Positions 10,067 to 19,770 of a stretch of DNA of 64,000 nucleotides are shown piece after piece. The position numbers and the translations under genes were made by a program. Source of the DNA: Mycoplasmopsis arginini (lineage in GTDB: Bacteria > Bacillota_I > Bacilli_A > Mycoplasmatales > Metamycoplasmataceae); contig NZ_LR215044.1 in NCBI RefSeq assembly GCF_900660725.1, positions 310,001 through 374,000 on the forward strand, written 5' to 3'. Position 1 is the stretch's first letter. Each line of letters begins with the position of its first letter. Below the pieces are notes generated by a model. The model did no database searches. It saw nothing but the letters and a program-made list of their open reading frames with translations, and was not told the DNA's origin.

Positions 10067-11134
10067 TTATTTATTGTAATTAAATGAATAATTTTTATTT
10101 TCTAAATTATATGTATCTAATACAAATAATTCAGATGTAATAGTCATTTCTTTAATAGTGTTTTGTGCATTATTATCAATTAAGCTAATAATACCTAGCA
10201 TTTCATTACTAATAATTTCATTTAAATAAATACTTTCTTTATTAAAGCTAATTAACTTAGTTATTTGGTTGTCAAATTTGTTAAAAATACTTGCAATTTT
10301 AGAATTTAAGCAACTAAATTTAACATTTTGATTTTCTAATAATTTCATATTAAAACTTGAACATTCTTTTTCAACTAAAAATAAGTATTTTTTTACTAAA
10401 AATTCAATTTCTTTACTATCCCCTGCATGCAAGTTCAAAGTTCATAAATTTAATTCTATTTTTGCTTGATTCTCACTTATTTTTAAATGGTCCGCAATTA
10501 ATTTAATTAAGAAATCAATTCCCATTTTTAATTCCTTTTTAAATATACAAATATTATTTTTTAATATTTCAATTTTCAAGCTAAGATCTTCAAAAGAAAT
10601 TAAGGTAGCTACTCCTTTTTCTTTTTTATAATCTAAAGAAATATTATTTAAGAAATCATAATCGTATATTCTTAAAACATTTAAATCATTTTTTATAAAT
10701 AAATTAAAAATGTTTTTTGCTTTATTTCAATCAAGCGTACTTAAATTAATAAAGTTTTCATTTTGTTTTTGTTCAATGTATGAATAATCAAATAAGTATT
10801 GTTTGTTAGCTTTTTCTAATTGATACAGTTTTTTAGCTATATCTAATTCAGTTAAATTAGAAGTACTAGATTTATTTAAAATAATTTTTTTATGAATTGA
10901 TAAATCTGAGGAATTTTGAACAATAACAACTACATCATTTATTTTTGAAGCAATTGTTTTTTCAATTTCTTTTTTTGTTGATTTAATAAAACTATCTAAA
11001 TTAAAAAGGTTAAATGAAGTGTTATTTGTTTCTTTTTTATAAACCAAAATATTTCCATATGAGCTTTTTTCAATAACCTCTACGGAAAATATATTCACTT
11101 TAAATTTATAAGCAACAATAACTCTCTTTTTCAT
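10067..11134 (-). CDS. Hypothetical protein in the FtsA position of the division cluster
   Basis: 355 residues in one frame with TGA as Trp. It opens MKKRVIVAYKFKVNIFSVEVIE, which vaguely resembles the actin-type phosphate-1 strand of FtsA (VGLDIGTSK.K.VV) but lacks its glycines. The rest alternates short beta-like and helical segments. The place between rsmH and ftsZ matches that of M. genitalium MG_223, whose product is uncharacterised. A distant FtsA/actin-like ancestry is possible; this is inference from position and weak pattern only. Starts 3 bp after the rsmH stop. Confidence 0.6.
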
Positions 11135-11137
11135 AAT

Positions 11138-12049
11138 TTAACCTAATTTTGTTATAACTCTCAACTTTGCACTATGAGATCTTCTATTTATTTCCAATTC
11201 TTTTTCAGAAGGAAAAATGATTTTTTGTTTTCACTTAGCTTCTATTTGAATCGGAAGTTTTTTTAATTTCGGATCGGTGTAGTTAAGATTTTGGAAAAAT
11301 TTTTTTACTTTTGCATCTTCTTTACTATGAAAAGTAATAATTGCTAATTTTCCATTTACATTTAATAAATCATTAATTTGATTTAATAAATCATCTAGTG
11401 CATTTAGTTCATCATTAACTGCAATTCTTAATGCTTGAAAAATTGCCTTTGATGGATTTTTTTGACGAACTATTTTAGCTGGTAATGCGTTTCTAATAAT
11501 TTCATTTAATTCAAATGAAGTAGAAATAGGACGATTTTTTACGATTGATTTCGCAACTGTTCTAGCCAATTTTACATCACCATATTCGTATAAAATCTGA
11601 GCTATTTTTTCTTCTTCTCATTCATTTATTATTATATTGGCATCCAATTTTGATTCTAAGTCCATTCTCATATCCAATTTCGTATTTTGTGAATATGAAA
11701 AGCCACGCTCGGTTTTATCAAGCTGAGGACTTGAAACACCTAAATCCGCTAAAATTCCATCAACTTTTTCCACATTTAGTTTTTTTAGTTCTTCTTTAAG
11801 AAATCTAAAATCACTTTTTATTAATTTATAAGAATTGCTAATTTGCTTAAGTTTTGGATCAGATTCGTTAATCGCTTCGATATCTTTATCAAAACAAATT
11901 AAATAACCCGAGCCGTTTTCTTTTATTTTTTTAAGAATTTCAACACTATGACCTGCTCGACCTAAAGTTAAATCTAGATAAATCCCACCCTTTTTAATTT
12001 CTAACGAGTTAACCACCTCATTAAGTAAAACGGGAATATGTGATTCTAT
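11138..12049 (-). CDS. rsmH: 16S rRNA (cytosine-1402-N4)-methyltransferase RsmH (MraW), likely non-ATG start
   Basis: 303 residues. SAM site YLDLTLGRAGHS (~30-41), DGILADLGVSSPQLD, and the C-terminal FHSKED and NRRSHSAKLR. The family's N-terminal HIPVLLNEV is encoded upstream of the first ATG/GTG, directly after ATA-GAA-TCA. The only start preserving it is ATA at 12047-12049 (or the ATT within the motif), 7 nt after a GGAG ribosome site and overlapping the mraZ stop. A GTG at 12016 would delete the conserved N-terminus. It modifies C1402 in the P site. Confidence 0.9.
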
Positions 12050-12486
12050 AACTTAACTCCTTGTTCAAATAATTTTTGAGCTAGATCATCAATATTTGAT
12101 TCTTCTTCAAAATAACTTTCTTTTGCATCATAAATTTCTTTTGCAAATAATTCGCAAATGTTACCTGAACCAATGAATACAACATCTTTTTTGATAGCGG
12201 TTTTTAAAGTTAAGTGTTTAGGAATAATAATACGATTTAATTTATCTGGGCTAACTAATTCGGTGTTAGCAAAAATAAATCTGCTTAATTCTCTTAAATC
12301 TTTATTTAGTGAATTATTTTCATCAAGTCTAGATTTTAGTTTTTCAAATTCTTTTTTATCCCTGAAAATTAGTTGTTTGTCAAATCCGATGGTGATAAAA
12401 AACTCATCACCTAATTCACTTAGAATTTTTGGCGGAATAACAACACGATTTTTGTCATCTAAACTTCGTTCGTATTTACCATACAT
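12046..12486 (-). CDS. mraZ: Transcriptional regulator MraZ
   Basis: 146 residues from the ATG at 12486. A GTG six bases upstream falls inside the ribosome site and is less likely. Two AbrB-like MraZ repeats are visible: MYGKYERSLDDKNRVVIPPK, and SPDKLNRIIIPKHL near residue ~85. MraZ binds repeated boxes ahead of its own operon; three candidate boxes lie just upstream. First gene of the division cluster. Confidence 0.95.
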   Translation of the reverse strand: MYGKYERSLDDKNRVVIPPKILSELGDEFFITIGFDKQLIFRDKKEFEKLKSRLDENNSLNKDLRELSRFIFANTELVSPDKLNRIIIPKHLTLKTAIKKDVVFIGSGNICELFAKEIYDAKESYFEEESNIDDLAQKLFEQGVKL

Positions 12487-12487
12487 T

Positions 12488-12524
12488 TCCACTTCCTCCC
12501 ACTATCAACCATATTTTACACTTT
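12488..12524 (-). promoter_or_regulatory. mraZ promoter with candidate MraZ boxes
   Basis: On the minus strand three AGTG cores start at 12522, 12503 and 12493, that is 19 and 10 nt apart. The pattern is close to the ~10-nt spaced MraZ boxes known in mollicutes, with a weak middle copy. A TAAAAT -10 element lies at 12513-12518 and the last box overlaps the ribosome site, which suits autorepression. Confidence 0.55.
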
Positions 12525-12648
12525 TTTAGTTTGTTATTACAAAAAAAATATATTTTTTATAAAAAAAATAAAGAATTGATATTTTTGGTCTTAAATTTGC
12601 TATTTTAATTATTAAATTTATTTTAAAATTTGCTAAAATACTTTACAT

Positions 12649-12724
12649 GCTGGTTTAGCTCAGTCGGTAGAGCAACTGATTCGTAATCAGTGGGTCGGGG
12701 GTTCGATCCCTCTAGCCAGCACCA
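12649..12724 (+). tRNA. tRNA-Thr(CGT)
   Basis: 76 nt with encoded CCA. Acceptor GCTGGTT/AGCCAGC, anticodon loop TTCGTAA. First of a four-tRNA plus-strand cluster. Confidence 0.95.
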
Positions 12725-12852
12725 TAATTGCTGATAAATCGAGTTATGTCGGTGATGAATCCGTTAATTATTAAAAAATTATTAAAAAAATATTTTTTTT
12801 GCAACAATTTATTTTTTTAAGTTATAATAATTAAGCATTTAGTTAAATGAGT

Positions 12853-12927
12853 GCCGACTTAGCTCAGCGGTAGAGCAGCTGGCTGTTAACCAGTTGGTCG
12901 TTGGTTCAATCCCAATAGTCGGCGCCA
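12853..12927 (+). tRNA. tRNA-Asn(GTT)
   Basis: 75 nt with CCA. Acceptor GCCGACT/AGTCGGC, anticodon loop CTGTTAA. Confidence 0.95.
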
Positions 12928-12931
12928 TTAT

Positions 12932-13007
12932 GGCCCTATGGTGAAGTGGTTAACACATATGGTTTTCATCCATACATGCGTGGGTTCGAGTCCCGCTAGG
13001 GTCACCA
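12932..13007 (+). tRNA. tRNA-Glu(TTC)
   Basis: 76 nt with CCA. Anticodon stem TATGG/CCATA with loop TTTTCAT. 4 bp after tRNA-Asn. Confidence 0.95.
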
Positions 13008-13010
13008 TTT

Positions 13011-13086
13011 GGAGAATTAGCTCAGTTGGGAGAGCATCGCCCTTACAAGGCGAGGGTCGTGGGTTCGAGCCCCTCATTCTCCACCA
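13011..13086 (+). tRNA. tRNA-Val(TAC)
   Basis: 76 nt with CCA. Anticodon stem CGCC/GGCG with TAC, T-arm GGGTTCGAGCCCC. Last tRNA of the plus-strand cluster. Confidence 0.95.
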
Positions 13087-13103
13087 TTTGTAAATGCACC
13101 TTG

Positions 13104-13164
13104 AATGCCATAAGGCATTTTTTTTATTTTAAAATTCGAACTAATTAACTTAGTTCGTTTTTTT
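13104..13164 (+). terminator. Tandem intrinsic terminators after the tRNA cluster
   Basis: Two hairpins in a row: AATGCC/GGCATT with T run (13104-13126), and CGAACTAA/TTAGTTCG followed by seven T (13137-13164). Confidence 0.8.
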
Positions 13165-13180
13165 ATAAAAGATTTAAATA

Positions 13181-13207
13181 AAAAAAAGAAGACTTTAATG
13201 TCTTCTC
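13181..13207 (-). terminator. Terminator of the minus-strand tRNA pair
   Basis: Stem AGAAGAC/GTCTTCT with a minus-strand T run, downstream of tRNA-Leu. Confidence 0.75.
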
Positions 13208-13222
13208 CACAAATGAATGATA

Positions 13223-13307
13223 TGGTACGCGAGGAGGGACTTGAACCCTCACGCCGTAAAGCATTAGTGCCTAAAACTAACGTGTCTGCCAATTTCACCA
13301 CTCGCGC
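13223..13307 (-). tRNA. tRNA-Leu(TAG)
   Basis: 85 nt with CCA and a long variable arm. Acceptor GCGCGAG/CTCGCGT, anticodon stem TTAGT/ACTAA with TAG in the loop TTTAGGC. Confidence 0.93.
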
Positions 13308-13310
13308 ATA

Positions 13311-13386
13311 TGGTGCCGTTTATAGGACTTGAACCTACGACCTACTGATTACAAGTCAGTTGCTCTGCCAACTGAGCTAAAACGGC
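13311..13386 (-). tRNA. tRNA-Thr(TGT)
   Basis: 76 nt with CCA. Acceptor GCCGTTT/AAACGGC, anticodon loop CTTGTAA. 3 bp upstream of tRNA-Leu in transcription order. Confidence 0.95.
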
Positions 13387-13474
13387 TTGTGTTTTTAATG
13401 CTTTATAATTATATATAATTTTTTAATTTTTTATAAAAAATAGTATTTTATATTTTGAATTTTTTTTATAGAAC

Positions 13475-13516
13475 AAAAAAGCACCTTAAAGGTTATTTAA
13501 AACCTTATAGGCGCTA
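13475..13516 (-). terminator. Terminator downstream of cas9
   Basis: On the minus strand AGCGCCT...AGGTGCT forms an outer stem around AAGGTT...AACCTT, followed by six T. It closes cas9 transcription. Confidence 0.7.
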
Positions 13517-13532
13517 TTTATTAAAATTCTGT

Positions 13533-16500
13533 TTAACAATCTAGTTTGGGAATATTTGCTTTATATTCATTCCCAAGTTCATCTAGATATATAATATCAA
13601 ATTCTTTTAATAGAGGATTTGTTAACTTGCTAATAATAGTTTTGACTTCTTCTTTATTTTCTTTATCTGAGGGTTTAGTTTTAATTAAATTTGTTAATTT
13701 ATATTTTGTATCCATATCTTCTTGTTTAGAAATCCCTGATACGTAATATAAATTTTCAAATCAATTTTTGGAAGGGTTTTTTCTTCTCAAAATGGTTCCT
13801 TGTTTAATGGCAAATAAAGGTTTTTCACTAAAACTAATTTTTAAATTCTCTTTATATTTTTGTAAGTTACCTTTATTGTAAATATTTTCATCTAATAAAT
13901 TATTATTTTTACTTCCAAATTTATACGTTAAAAAATTGATAGGTATTGAATTATAATTATTATTCTCGTTTTTGTAAACCAAAGAAAATAAAGTTGTATT
14001 TGTATCCTTAAATGATTTTCCATTATTATATTTGAAATTAATCGGTATTAATGATTTTTCAACAATTCTTAGATCTTTATAATATCTGGTTTTCATATTA
14101 TTTAAATCTAGATAAATAACTCTATTTGTAGCAATAGCGTTATCAATCATTTTTTTGGTGACCAATTCTGGAAAATTACTATTTAAATCATTCATATAAT
14201 CTATAAAGGCAGACCTACTATTTTTCAAGTTATATTTTTTAAAGATCTCTTTTAAATTATTAAATTCTTTTAAATGACTTTGAGCCATTAAAACAGAGTA
14301 TTTATTTCTACCCTCTTCTACAATTGGATTTTCAAAGTATTTTTGTAATTCTTTATTTTTTTCTTTAATCAAATTAATTTTGACTACTTTATAAACTTTG
14401 TCTTGTTCATTTGTTTCTGTTTGCTTTAATCCATATAAAGTTTGATCAAATAAAGGAGCATTATTCATAATTTTAATTTTTCGTGAAAACTGTACTAATT
14501 CATAGTTATTTTCTACTATTAAATTTATTTTTTCTTTAATAATTTTAGATACAAAATGAGCCATTATATTCTTTTTAAAATCTAAATCAGTAATTTCTTT
14601 TACTTCTCCAGTAAATTTTTGTTCCATTTGATGATCATTTAAAATTTTTCATTCATTATCAGCAATTGTTAATAATCTTGCGATATATTTATTATTATTT
14701 ATAACTAAAGCAATAATTGATGCATCAATTGCGTGGTGATAGTTAAAATTTCTATCTTTTCGTAAAAAAGATATATTTCTAAAATAACTTGTAACATGTC
14801 CGTTTATTCCAATAATTTTTGTTTCTTTATTGTCGAAATGTTTACGTAAAGTTTCGACAAATAATTTGACTGCATATCTAGTATCATTTAAATTTCTATT
14901 AATAAATTCATTTTTATTCGATTCATTAAAATTATCTCATGTAAGATTTTTATATTTATTTTCAGCATTTTTTTCGGTAATAACAACATTATTCTTATTT
15001 TTAGTAAAGGTATCTTTATTTAAAAATAGTTGAGCGCATTTAGTCTTGTATTCATCAATATTAAATAGATTCAATGAACCTAAATATTCCATTGCTGTTT
15101 TTTGTCCTTTAGCTTGGTTATTAGCTTTGGTAGTTAAAACTTTATTTCCAACTGAATTATCATATGATAATGAATATGGAATGATATGGTCTATTTCAAA
15201 ATTTCCTGGGTAATTAATTACTTCTCAAATATCCATCTTTTGCATTGAATATAAATCAATGCCATCTTGTTGAACGTACAATTTTAATTTTTCTAATAAA
15301 GATTTAGTTTTCTTTTTTAACAATTCATCAACTGTTATATTTATTGGTAATAATTTAATAATTCCTTCAAAATCTTTTTTCACATTATCTTGATTATATT
15401 TTTCAATTGTTTCTTTATCGTTTTTAGTTTTAGGCATTTCAACTACTATGGATTTAATGTTATATTCATTTGAATATAACTTTATAATTCTATTTAAAAC
15501 TTTTATAGCTTGTTCAAAAGTTTGTTTAGCTGCTGGAGATAAAATATCATCTGAAAAAATAAAAGGGTCAATATATTTATTATTAGGATTTATTCTTGAT
15601 TTCTCTTTTCTTTCAATTACAATCTGTTTTAATTCTTCATCGTTTCATTTAATAAATTCAGAATTCTTTTTTAAATCTCTCATTTTACTTAAATATAAGT
15701 AAATTGCTTTTTTTGATAAACTACCTTTTTTATTAAAATTTAATTCTTTAATTGAAATAATTTGTTTAATAAAATCTTCCTTTGCTTCTTTACCAATGGA
15801 AAGTTTTTCAATAATTTCATGTTCAGAGAATAACTTATAATATTCATCCAAATTTCTTGGAACTTCTATTATTAAACATATATCGTCTAAAATTGGTAAA
15901 AGATCTCATATTTTTTTAGTATTTATTTCATTGTATTCTGAAGAAAAATTCTTAATGATTTTTAATAGTTTATTTATCGAATTAAGTGTTGTTAAATTAT
16001 TATTCAACCCAAATTGTTTTAAAAGATTCTTTCCTTTCAATTGATCACTAATATCTTCCAGTCCTTTTTCCTTGATATAGATTTTTTCAATTTGCTTTAT
16101 TGTTATGCTTTGTGCTTTTGTTTTATTTAAAATATTATGAAATAAGTTATTTAATAACTCTTCTTTATTCTTTGGACTAAGGGATCACTGTTCTTTTTCG
16201 TTAAATAACTGAGCTGATCTTATATCTGCAAGATTGTTTAATAAATTAAATATTTCATATGACGGGTATGAAGTAGAAATAACTTTTTCATCTTCAAAAA
16301 GACTACATTTACCAATTGTTTTATCTCATATATTTGTATATTTTTTTACAATTCTTCCATTTTCATCATAATTATAAATACCATATTCACTCGCACTATT
16401 TAAACTACCGGGACCTTCCGAAAAAAGTCTTACATAATTAAAAATAGAAATATATTCTTTTGAAAAGTTAATATTGATTTCTTGAACAGTTAGCATATGT

Positions 16501-16862
16501 TCAATTTCTTTTATTCAATCTTTATTAGAAAATGTGTATCCGCCATTTTCGCGTGATATAGAGCTGTTTGATTTGAAAAAGTTATTTTCTTTATAAAAAT
16601 CCAACAATAATTCACTCGGAAAACAATTATCCTGTTTTGTTTCATTTATATTTACTTCATTAGTTGCATAAAAATATCCACGATTTTTTAAATAATCATG
16701 TAATAGTCAAACAATTTCGCTTTTTTCTATTTTTTGATTTAATGCTTTAATTTTTAAATCTAATATATTTGGCCAATTTGCTGAGTTTTTTTCAAAAGAA
16801 TCATATATTTCTTTTTCGGAAGAAAAACCAAAAATATCTTTATTTTTCAATACTAAATTAAT
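13533..16862 (-). pseudogene. cas9: Cas9, C-terminal ~94 % (separated from its N-terminus by an ICE)
   Basis: About 1110 codons are open without TAA/TAG from the ICE junction to the stop at 13533, with TGA as Trp. REC-lobe text typical of mycoplasma Cas9 is present (LLHDYLKNRGYFYA, GPGSLNSASEYGIY, WDKTIGKCSLF), then RuvC-II SIVVEMPK (~residue 535 of the rebuilt protein), HNH core FEIDHIIPYSLS...NKVLTTKANNQAKG (~620), RuvC-III YHHAIDASIIAL (~775) and a PAM-interacting region to the end. RuvC-I and the bridge helix are missing; they lie 25 kb away at 42115-42330. Joining the parts through the shared 8-bp duplication restores the reading frame and a ~1175-residue protein. The fragment has no ATG near its new 5' end (first in-frame Met near 16497), although the ICE end supplies a possible outward promoter. 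No other inactivating mutation was seen, so the interruption may be recent. Confidence 0.93.
16855..16862. repeat. Left 8-bp target site duplication of the ICE
   Basis: AAATTAAT, inside the cas9 reading frame, identical to 42125-42132 at the other end of the element. Confidence 0.92.
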
Positions 16863-16884
16863 GGATCTGTAAATTTTAGGTGTG
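16863..16884 (+). repeat. ICE left terminal inverted repeat
   Basis: Begins GGATCTGTAAATTTTAGG and ends GTGTG. It pairs imperfectly with the right end (42103-42124), sharing GGAT-TGTAAA and GTGTG. Confidence 0.85.
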
Positions 16885-16909
16885 TTGTGCGAACCACAAC
16901 TTCAAAATT

Positions 16910-16915
16910 ATTATA
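16910..16915 (-). promoter_or_regulatory. Outward-facing -10 box near the ICE left end
   Basis: A perfect TATAAT on the minus strand, 48 bp inside the element, directs transcription through the terminal repeat into the cas9 C-terminal part. A stem-loop (GTTGTG...CACAAC, 16884-16900) follows it. No clear -35. Confidence 0.45.
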
Positions 16916-16948
16916 CAACTATTTTTTAATTTTTTCTTAAAAATATTT

Positions 16949-16976
16949 ATACCCCGGTTTGCCGGGGTATTTTTTT
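16949..16976 (+). terminator. Strong GC-rich terminator in the ICE left end
   Basis: 9-bp stem ATACCCCGG/CCGGGGTAT with a four-base loop and seven T on the plus strand. It blocks rightward transcription from cas9 antisense or flanking DNA. Confidence 0.8.
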
Positions 16977-17014
16977 GCCTGGGAAAGTGTCGCCATGTAA
17001 CGAATTTTCCTTTA

Positions 17015-17271
17015 CGCGCGCGCGCGCCCCTTTAAAGGCAAGGTAAGCGTTGCGCCAGACCTTTTTACCAAAGGGGCAACTATACCTTGCTATTTATATA
17101 ATTAATTATATAAATAGATTTTTAAAAAATTAAGATTATTTTTGACGCCACTTTGCGCCACATTTTAAATTTTGTCTCAAAATTGTCTCTGATGTTGCAC
17201 CAGCAAAAATATTAATATATATTTTATATATATTAAAAAATAGTTATTTATGACAACTAATATGGCGCAAA
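17015..17271. repeat. ICE left-end non-coding block: iterons, nested inverted repeats, palindrome
   Basis: No gene lies between 16863 and 17300. The block holds an alternating (CG)n run (~17015-17027), and two interleaved inverted repeats: CCCCTTT 17027-17033 with AAAGGGG ~17070-17076, crossing GCAAGGTA 17038-17045 with TACCTTGC 17083-17090 (pseudoknot topology). A 26-bp perfect palindrome follows at 17091-17116. Four copies of a 9-mer close to TTTGCGCCA lie at 17049, 17152, 17194 and, inverted, 17263. Such clusters suit binding of the transposase or another ICE protein, or an origin of transfer or replication. Function is inferred. Confidence 0.6.
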
Positions 17272-17299
17272 AGTGCGCCTACAAAAAAATATCAAAAAA

Positions 17300-18541
17300 T
17301 TAAAAAATTATAGTTCCTAGCCCATTTTGTACATTTTTGTAAATAATTTTCATCTTTATAGTTTTAAAGCCAAACCTAGCGTGAGGCTTTTTTATATGCC
17401 TTTTAAAAGTGTGGTAAACAAAATGTTCTGTATAACTACTATTTTTTATAGTGGGATTATCAAATATAGATTTAGCATTAGAAATAATATATTTTCAAAA
17501 AGTTTTTATATTCTTTTTAATTTCATGGGGAAGATTCTTATTGGGTATTTCGTCGTTTAAATTTTCAAATATATCATAAAAATAATTAAAGTTTCTAATA
17601 TCTATAGCTTCTGCAAAAAGGTAATTTCAAGGTAATTTATATTTTGAAGATAATCAATTTTTGAAATATTTTTTATTCATTTTTGTAGCAAATTTATTAA
17701 AACTAAAAGTATTATTTATTTGTTTTTTAATATGAAAATAGTCTAGATTAAATATCGCATTTAAGCTATCAGAAATGGTATACATTCATCTAGCTCCATC
17801 TCCATTTATTATTATATTATTATCTCTTAAATTAATGTTTTCTAGCTGTTCTTTGACCTTGTTAATAACATAATTTAGATCGTTATTTTCGTTAGTTTTT
17901 TCGTTAATATTTTTAGTGAAAAACATACATAAAATATTACGGTTTTGAAAGCAATTTTTAGTATGTAAAATAACCTCTCTAACTCTCATTTTTTCTAGTT
18001 TAAAATTTTGTTTGTGCTTAATAAAAAGGTCATCAATTTCTAAAAAAATATCCTCATTTAACTTAGAAAAATTATTACTTTTTTCAGATATTAATTCTCT
18101 ATTTTTTTCTTCAATTTGTTTCTGAATTTTTCATTTTTTCATATATAAATTTAGTAGCTGTTTTGAGGGTAAATATTTTTTTAGATAGCAAGGATTAGGT
18201 ATATTTTCTAATGAGTTTTTTATGCAAAATTTTATGATATCTTTATCATACTTTGAGGTAGAAAGTTCCCTTAATTTTTCATTATGATAGTATGTAATTC
18301 TTTTCTTTTTTTGAGTTTTTTCATCTATATATTCATACATAGTTAAATTAAGAAAAAATATACCAGCAAAGGTAATTCATTGTCTTTTTAGCCTTCTAGC
18401 TATTTTCCAGTTAGGATGTAATTTAAAACGTAAATTAGTTCTAAAGTCCTCTTCTTGCTTATTAATTTCATTAACTTTTTGCTGGTATAATTCCTTCATA
18501 AAATCAAAATTATCGTTAAATATATCTATTTGAAATTCCAT
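17300..18541 (-). CDS. ICE DDE transposase (mycoplasma CDS22 / UPF0236-ISLre2-like)
   Basis: 413 residues, several TGA-Trp. The pattern EIDDLFIKHKQ (first acidic residue, ~165), NIIINGDGARWMYT (~245) and LDYFHIKKQI matches the ISLre2/UPF0236-type transposases that mobilise mycoplasma ICEs (in M. bovis annotated as an Mbov_0401-type ICE transposase-like protein; from memory). The catalytic core looks intact. Ribosome site AGGGGA precedes the ATG. The gene is the left-most of the ICE, next to the left terminal repeat, where the excision/insertion enzyme is normally found. Confidence 0.85.
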
Positions 18542-18561
18542 TTTTTATCCCCTAAAGATAA

Positions 18562-18598
18562 CAAAAAACTACCTAGTTAAAGGTAGCTAAATTTTTTA
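18562..18598 (-). terminator. Intrinsic terminator between the candidate toxin gene and the transposase
   Basis: Stem CTACCT/AGGTAG with a minus-strand T run. Confidence 0.7.
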
Positions 18599-18642
18599 TT
18601 TTGTTTTTTTGCTTTAACATATATTTATTATATTATAAAAAG

Positions 18643-19455
18643 TTACATTCTGAATTTTTGCGTGTCTTCGTCCGTGGGTTGTTTATCTTCAGGTTTGAGG
18701 TATAAAAAAGTATTTGGATCGCTTTCTGCTATTTCTAAAAACTCTCCAAAATTATTAATATCGCTTATAGCTTTATTATCATTCTTATACTCTTCTCAAA
18801 AAGAATAATAAATACTATTGTGGTTAATTTTAGGTAGTTGAATATTATTTATTTTTGTAGCGTGTTTTAATTTATTATTAATAAAAGTATAAAATTGGTC
18901 ATTAGAAGCGGTGCTAATTCAAATATCATCATCTTTTAAAATACGTAAACTTTCTGGAATAATAAATTCCATAATATTTCTATGTTCTTTATGAAAATCC
19001 CCAGCTTTTCAGATCGTCTTATTATTTTCAAAATCTATATGATCTACTTCATGATACACTAAATTATCTAGATTGTTATTTAGTTTATTTATAACTTGGC
19101 AATAAATTTCTTTTTCTAAAAAATAATTATTTTTATAGTGTTTCACATTATAAATTTTTTCGAATAAAGCTCTATCCATAATATTTATCGACCCACAATT
19201 TATTACGGACGGGTGATCATCATCATATATCCCTTGAGGAAGTATTAAATTGTTTTTGTCTAATAATGTTTGTTTTTCATTTTCTTTTGTTAAAGATTTA
19301 ACTGATAAATAATAAACCTTATCATTAGTATAGAATACTACAAAGGGTCTTGAAGTTTTACTATTTCAGCTTTCTATAGGCGAAAAATTATTATTTCTAG
19401 ATATGGGGAAAATTTTATATATTTCTTGTTTTGTTTTTAAAATTCTACCTAACAT
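18643..19455 (-). CDS. Candidate toxin of an RNA-antitoxin (type III-like) module; ICE-conserved protein
   Basis: 270 residues, family not firmly recognised. The N-terminal part LGRILKTKQEIYKIFP followed by SRPFVVFYTNDKVYYLSVKS (~38-57) resembles the Kid/MazF/ToxN barrel, in which RP-hydrophobic-D/N-hydrophobic is typical. The rest is acidic and Asn-rich and ends DEDTQKFRM. The gene is preceded on the same strand by two tandem copies of a structured RNA, each with promoter and terminator, the layout of type III toxin-antitoxin loci. A truncated second copy with its own RNA is at 35357-35628. In M. bovis ICEs the neighbouring family is annotated only as an ICE element protein. The toxin reading is inference; a regulator or effector of another kind is possible. 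Confidence 0.5.
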
Positions 19456-19489
19456 ATTTTTCCTAAAATTTTAAATATAAATTTGATAA

Positions 19490-19616
19490 TAAAAAAGAGA
19501 GGAATAACCCCCTCATTAAATATCACCACATTAATTTAATAAAGTGGTGGATGGCAAGGACTTTTTCAAGTCCAGCGGGGCCCGTGCTTTTAATGCACCA
19601 CCCATATAATTTTCAC
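19490..19616 (-). ncRNA. Structured ICE RNA, copy 1
   Basis: An extended -10 TGATATAAT (19623-19628 core) gives a start near 19616. The RNA contains GGACTTGAAAAAGTCC (hairpin with TTGAAAAA loop), CTTGCCATCC, a long stem CCACCAC...GTGGTG, then a terminator GAGG...CCTCTC plus T run (19491-19514). The layout is the same as copies 2 and 3, with paired bases changed on both sides of the stem. This copy has an extra GTGC/GCAC hairpin at the 5' side. Confidence 0.65.
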
Positions 19617-19663
19617 ATACAAATTATATCATAAAAATTTTATACTTTATATTAAATAAAGAT

Positions 19664-19770
19664 AAAAAAAGAGAGGGATAACCTCTCAAAATATCACGTC
19701 GTTTATTAAATAAACCCGTGGAAGGCAAGGGTTTTTCAACCCCGCAATATTACTAATTAATTAAATTAGT
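19664..19770 (-). ncRNA. Structured ICE RNA, copy 2
   Basis: Extended -10 TGGTACGAT (core 19777-19782). It carries a 5' hairpin ACTAATT...AATTAGT, then GCGGGGTTGAAAAACCC, CTTGCCTTCC, stem CACG...CGTG around GTTTATT...AATAAAC, then terminator GAGAGG/CCTCTC with seven T. The AATAT...ATAT flanks can close a three-way junction. Confidence 0.7.

Noticed and set aside
13074-13301. 75-codon minus ORF over tRNA-Val and tRNA-Leu
   Set aside because: Lies across two tRNA genes and terminators; shadow ORF.
17940-17970. Possible match of spacer 14 to the transposase gene (AATAACCTCT shared)
   Set aside because: Only ten consecutive bases agree and the rest does not; expected by chance at this base composition.
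19550-19615. tRNA-like fold in structured RNA copy 1 (GTGGTG/CACCAC acceptor-like pairing with two arms)
   Set aside because: No proper T-loop or CCA, and the pairing is absent from copies 2 and 3, which share the rest of the structure.
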